From the NCBI GenBank assembly GCA_003644825.1, contig QNDJ01000068.1, forward strand, positions 1 to 7,221: a stretch of DNA of 7,221 nt, in the 5' to 3' direction. Both the position numbers and the translations under genes were made by a program. Source of the stretch: Candidatus Zhuqueibacterota bacterium. Its GTDB lineage: Bacteria > SM23-31 > B21-G16. Within the stretch, counting starts at the first letter, position 1, and each line of letters begins with the position of its first letter. The notes below the pieces were generated by a model. The model ran no database searches, was not told where the DNA came from, and was given only the letters and a program-made list of their open reading frames with translations. Positions 6,439-7,221 of the stretch are shown here, piece after piece.

Positions 6439-7221
6439 CAGGTTTTCTCTCTGTAAATCTTCTGTTAGAAATATTTCTTCTTCCTGAACATCGAATAACT
6501 GGTACAGATATCTAAAAGTTTCAAGGAAACCAAGAGCCTTTTCAAGAATTGAATAAGAATAGTTATTTTTGGGGTCTTCTTTTCTCAGTTTTTCAATAGT
6601 TTTCCAGTTATCGTTTTCATCAATATTGTATATTGTTTTGAGAACAGAAATGAGGGCTTTAATCATTCTTATTCCATCATCTTTAGGGTTGATGCTCTCG
6701 GTTTTCATCTGTCTTAGAATTAATGATCTGATTTCACCAAGAAGACCTCTAATATACCCTTCGTGATGTTTATTTTCTTTTTCTTTTTTAAAGAAATACT
6801 TACTTGTAATCTTTCTTTTAAACTCATAATAAAGTCTAATACTTCCAAAAATAGGTGCAGCACCAAGCATCTCATTAATAATTACAAAATCGTGAATCTC
6901 CTGATCGAGGAGTTCTTTATATTCTTTAATTGATGCAGAATAACTCTGAGAACCAACATGCTCCGATAGATACATATGCAGATTGCTCGCTCTTTTCAGC
7001 ATTTCATTTCTGAGTTTTCCAACAGCTTTATTAAATTCCACACGTCTCTCAGAACCATCATCAATTATTCCTATATCAATATCATCCTGGTCAGCTTTTG
7101 TTCCGACTCCACAGATAACAAATTCAGGCCATTTTTCCTTTTCAAGAAATAATCCAAACAGTTTCTCCATATAAGTGGAAGTAAGCTTTCGAAAATCATT
7201 GCCAAAATTTATCATAAATTC
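6436..7221 (-). CDS. GlnE/GlnD-like nucleotidyltransferase, N-terminal part, truncated at window edge and ended by TAG
   Basis: The frame is open to the window edge; the first Met (7215) is preceded in frame by Phe and Glu codons and has no ribosome binding site in the 6 bases seen, so the true start is probably outside. From that Met there are 259 residues. FVICGVGTKADQDDIDIGII (32-51) is a nucleotidyltransferase motif with Asp45 and Asp47 in the metal-binding DxD. MLGAAPIFGS (116-125), INPKDDGIRMIKAL (175-188) and LEKALGFLETFRYLYQL (224-240) align in order with ILGSRLVVGS, IKEGIGGLRDIES and LEKALDFLKSIRDVYRL of the downstream reading frame, so the two are copies of one domain unit. In this copy the GGLRD signature is degenerate. 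Translation would stop at TAG (6436-6438) right after LTEDLQRENL, in the middle of a helical region whose continuation is encoded just downstream. Two tandem units of this kind are the layout of GlnE. Confidence 0.7.
   Translation of the reverse strand, partial: EFMINFGNDFRKLTSTYMEKLFGLFLEKEKWPEFVICGVGTKADQDDIDIGIIDDGSERRVEFNKAVGKLRNEMLKRASNLHMYLSEHVGSQSYSASIKEYKELLDQEIHDFVIINEMLGAAPIFGSIRLYYEFKRKITSKYFFKKEKENKHHEGYIRGLLGEIRSLILRQMKTESINPKDDGIRMIKALISVLKTIYNIDENDNWKTIEKLRKEDPKNNYSYSILEKALGFLETFRYLYQLFDVQEEEIFLTEDLQRENL

Noticed and set aside
7175-7215. Met at 7215 as the true start of the right-edge gene.
   Set aside because: The frame stays open to the window edge and no ribosome binding site is visible in the six bases upstream, so the start is more likely outside the window.
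1-7221. CRISPR arrays, tRNA or rRNA genes, insertion sequences or phage genes.
   Set aside because: No regularly spaced repeats, tRNA-like folds, transposase motifs or terminal inverted repeats were seen on either strand.

Overview
The window is AT-rich bacterial DNA with tightly packed genes and short spacers. It holds one incomplete gene on the plus strand at the left edge. Everything from about 578 to the right edge is on the minus strand: six separate minus-strand genes if the interrupted nucleotidyltransferase is counted once. The orphan HdrC/HdrB iron-sulfur pair points to an anaerobe. Two envelope-type proteins with N-terminal export signals point to a bacterium rather than an archaeon. 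I cannot place the organism confidently; an uncultured anaerobic lineage, perhaps near the FCB, Cloacimonadota or WOR-3 groups, is only a guess.

Layout, left to right: (1) the C-terminal 160 residues of an M64-type (IgA peptidase-like) metallopeptidase, plus strand. (2) A convergent 94-base spacer without a clear terminator. (3) An exported, probably lipid-anchored aldose 1-epimerase (galactose mutarotase). (4) An exported ADP-ribosylglycohydrolase-fold protein. (5) An HdrB-like subunit with two complete cysteine-rich CCG motifs. (6) An HdrC-like 2x[4Fe-4S] subunit. (7) A 47-residue protein with two CxxC pairs, zinc-ribbon or rubredoxin-like, that is easy to miss. (8) A large nucleotidyltransferase of GlnE/GlnD type, cut in two by a single in-frame TAG and running off the right edge.

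Transcription of the minus-strand block runs right to left: nucleotidyltransferase, small CxxC protein, HdrC, HdrB, ADP-ribosylglycohydrolase-like protein, mutarotase. Gaps are 28, 12, 24, 53 and 56 bases, so the CxxC-HdrC-HdrB set is almost certainly one operon. The two exported proteins look like a second module (extracytoplasmic sugar or glycoside processing) that may be co-transcribed. HdrB and HdrC would form a thiol/disulfide electron-transfer module; no HdrA flavoprotein lies in the window.

The most notable feature is the amber codon at 6436-6438. The reading frame is the same on both sides, only five codons lie between the stop and the next ATG, that ATG has no ribosome binding site, and the stop falls inside the conserved helical region that follows the first nucleotidyltransferase domain. 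Every other complete gene end in the window uses TAA. This is best read as one gene with a nonsense codon: a recent mutation, an assembly error, or amber readthrough or recoding.
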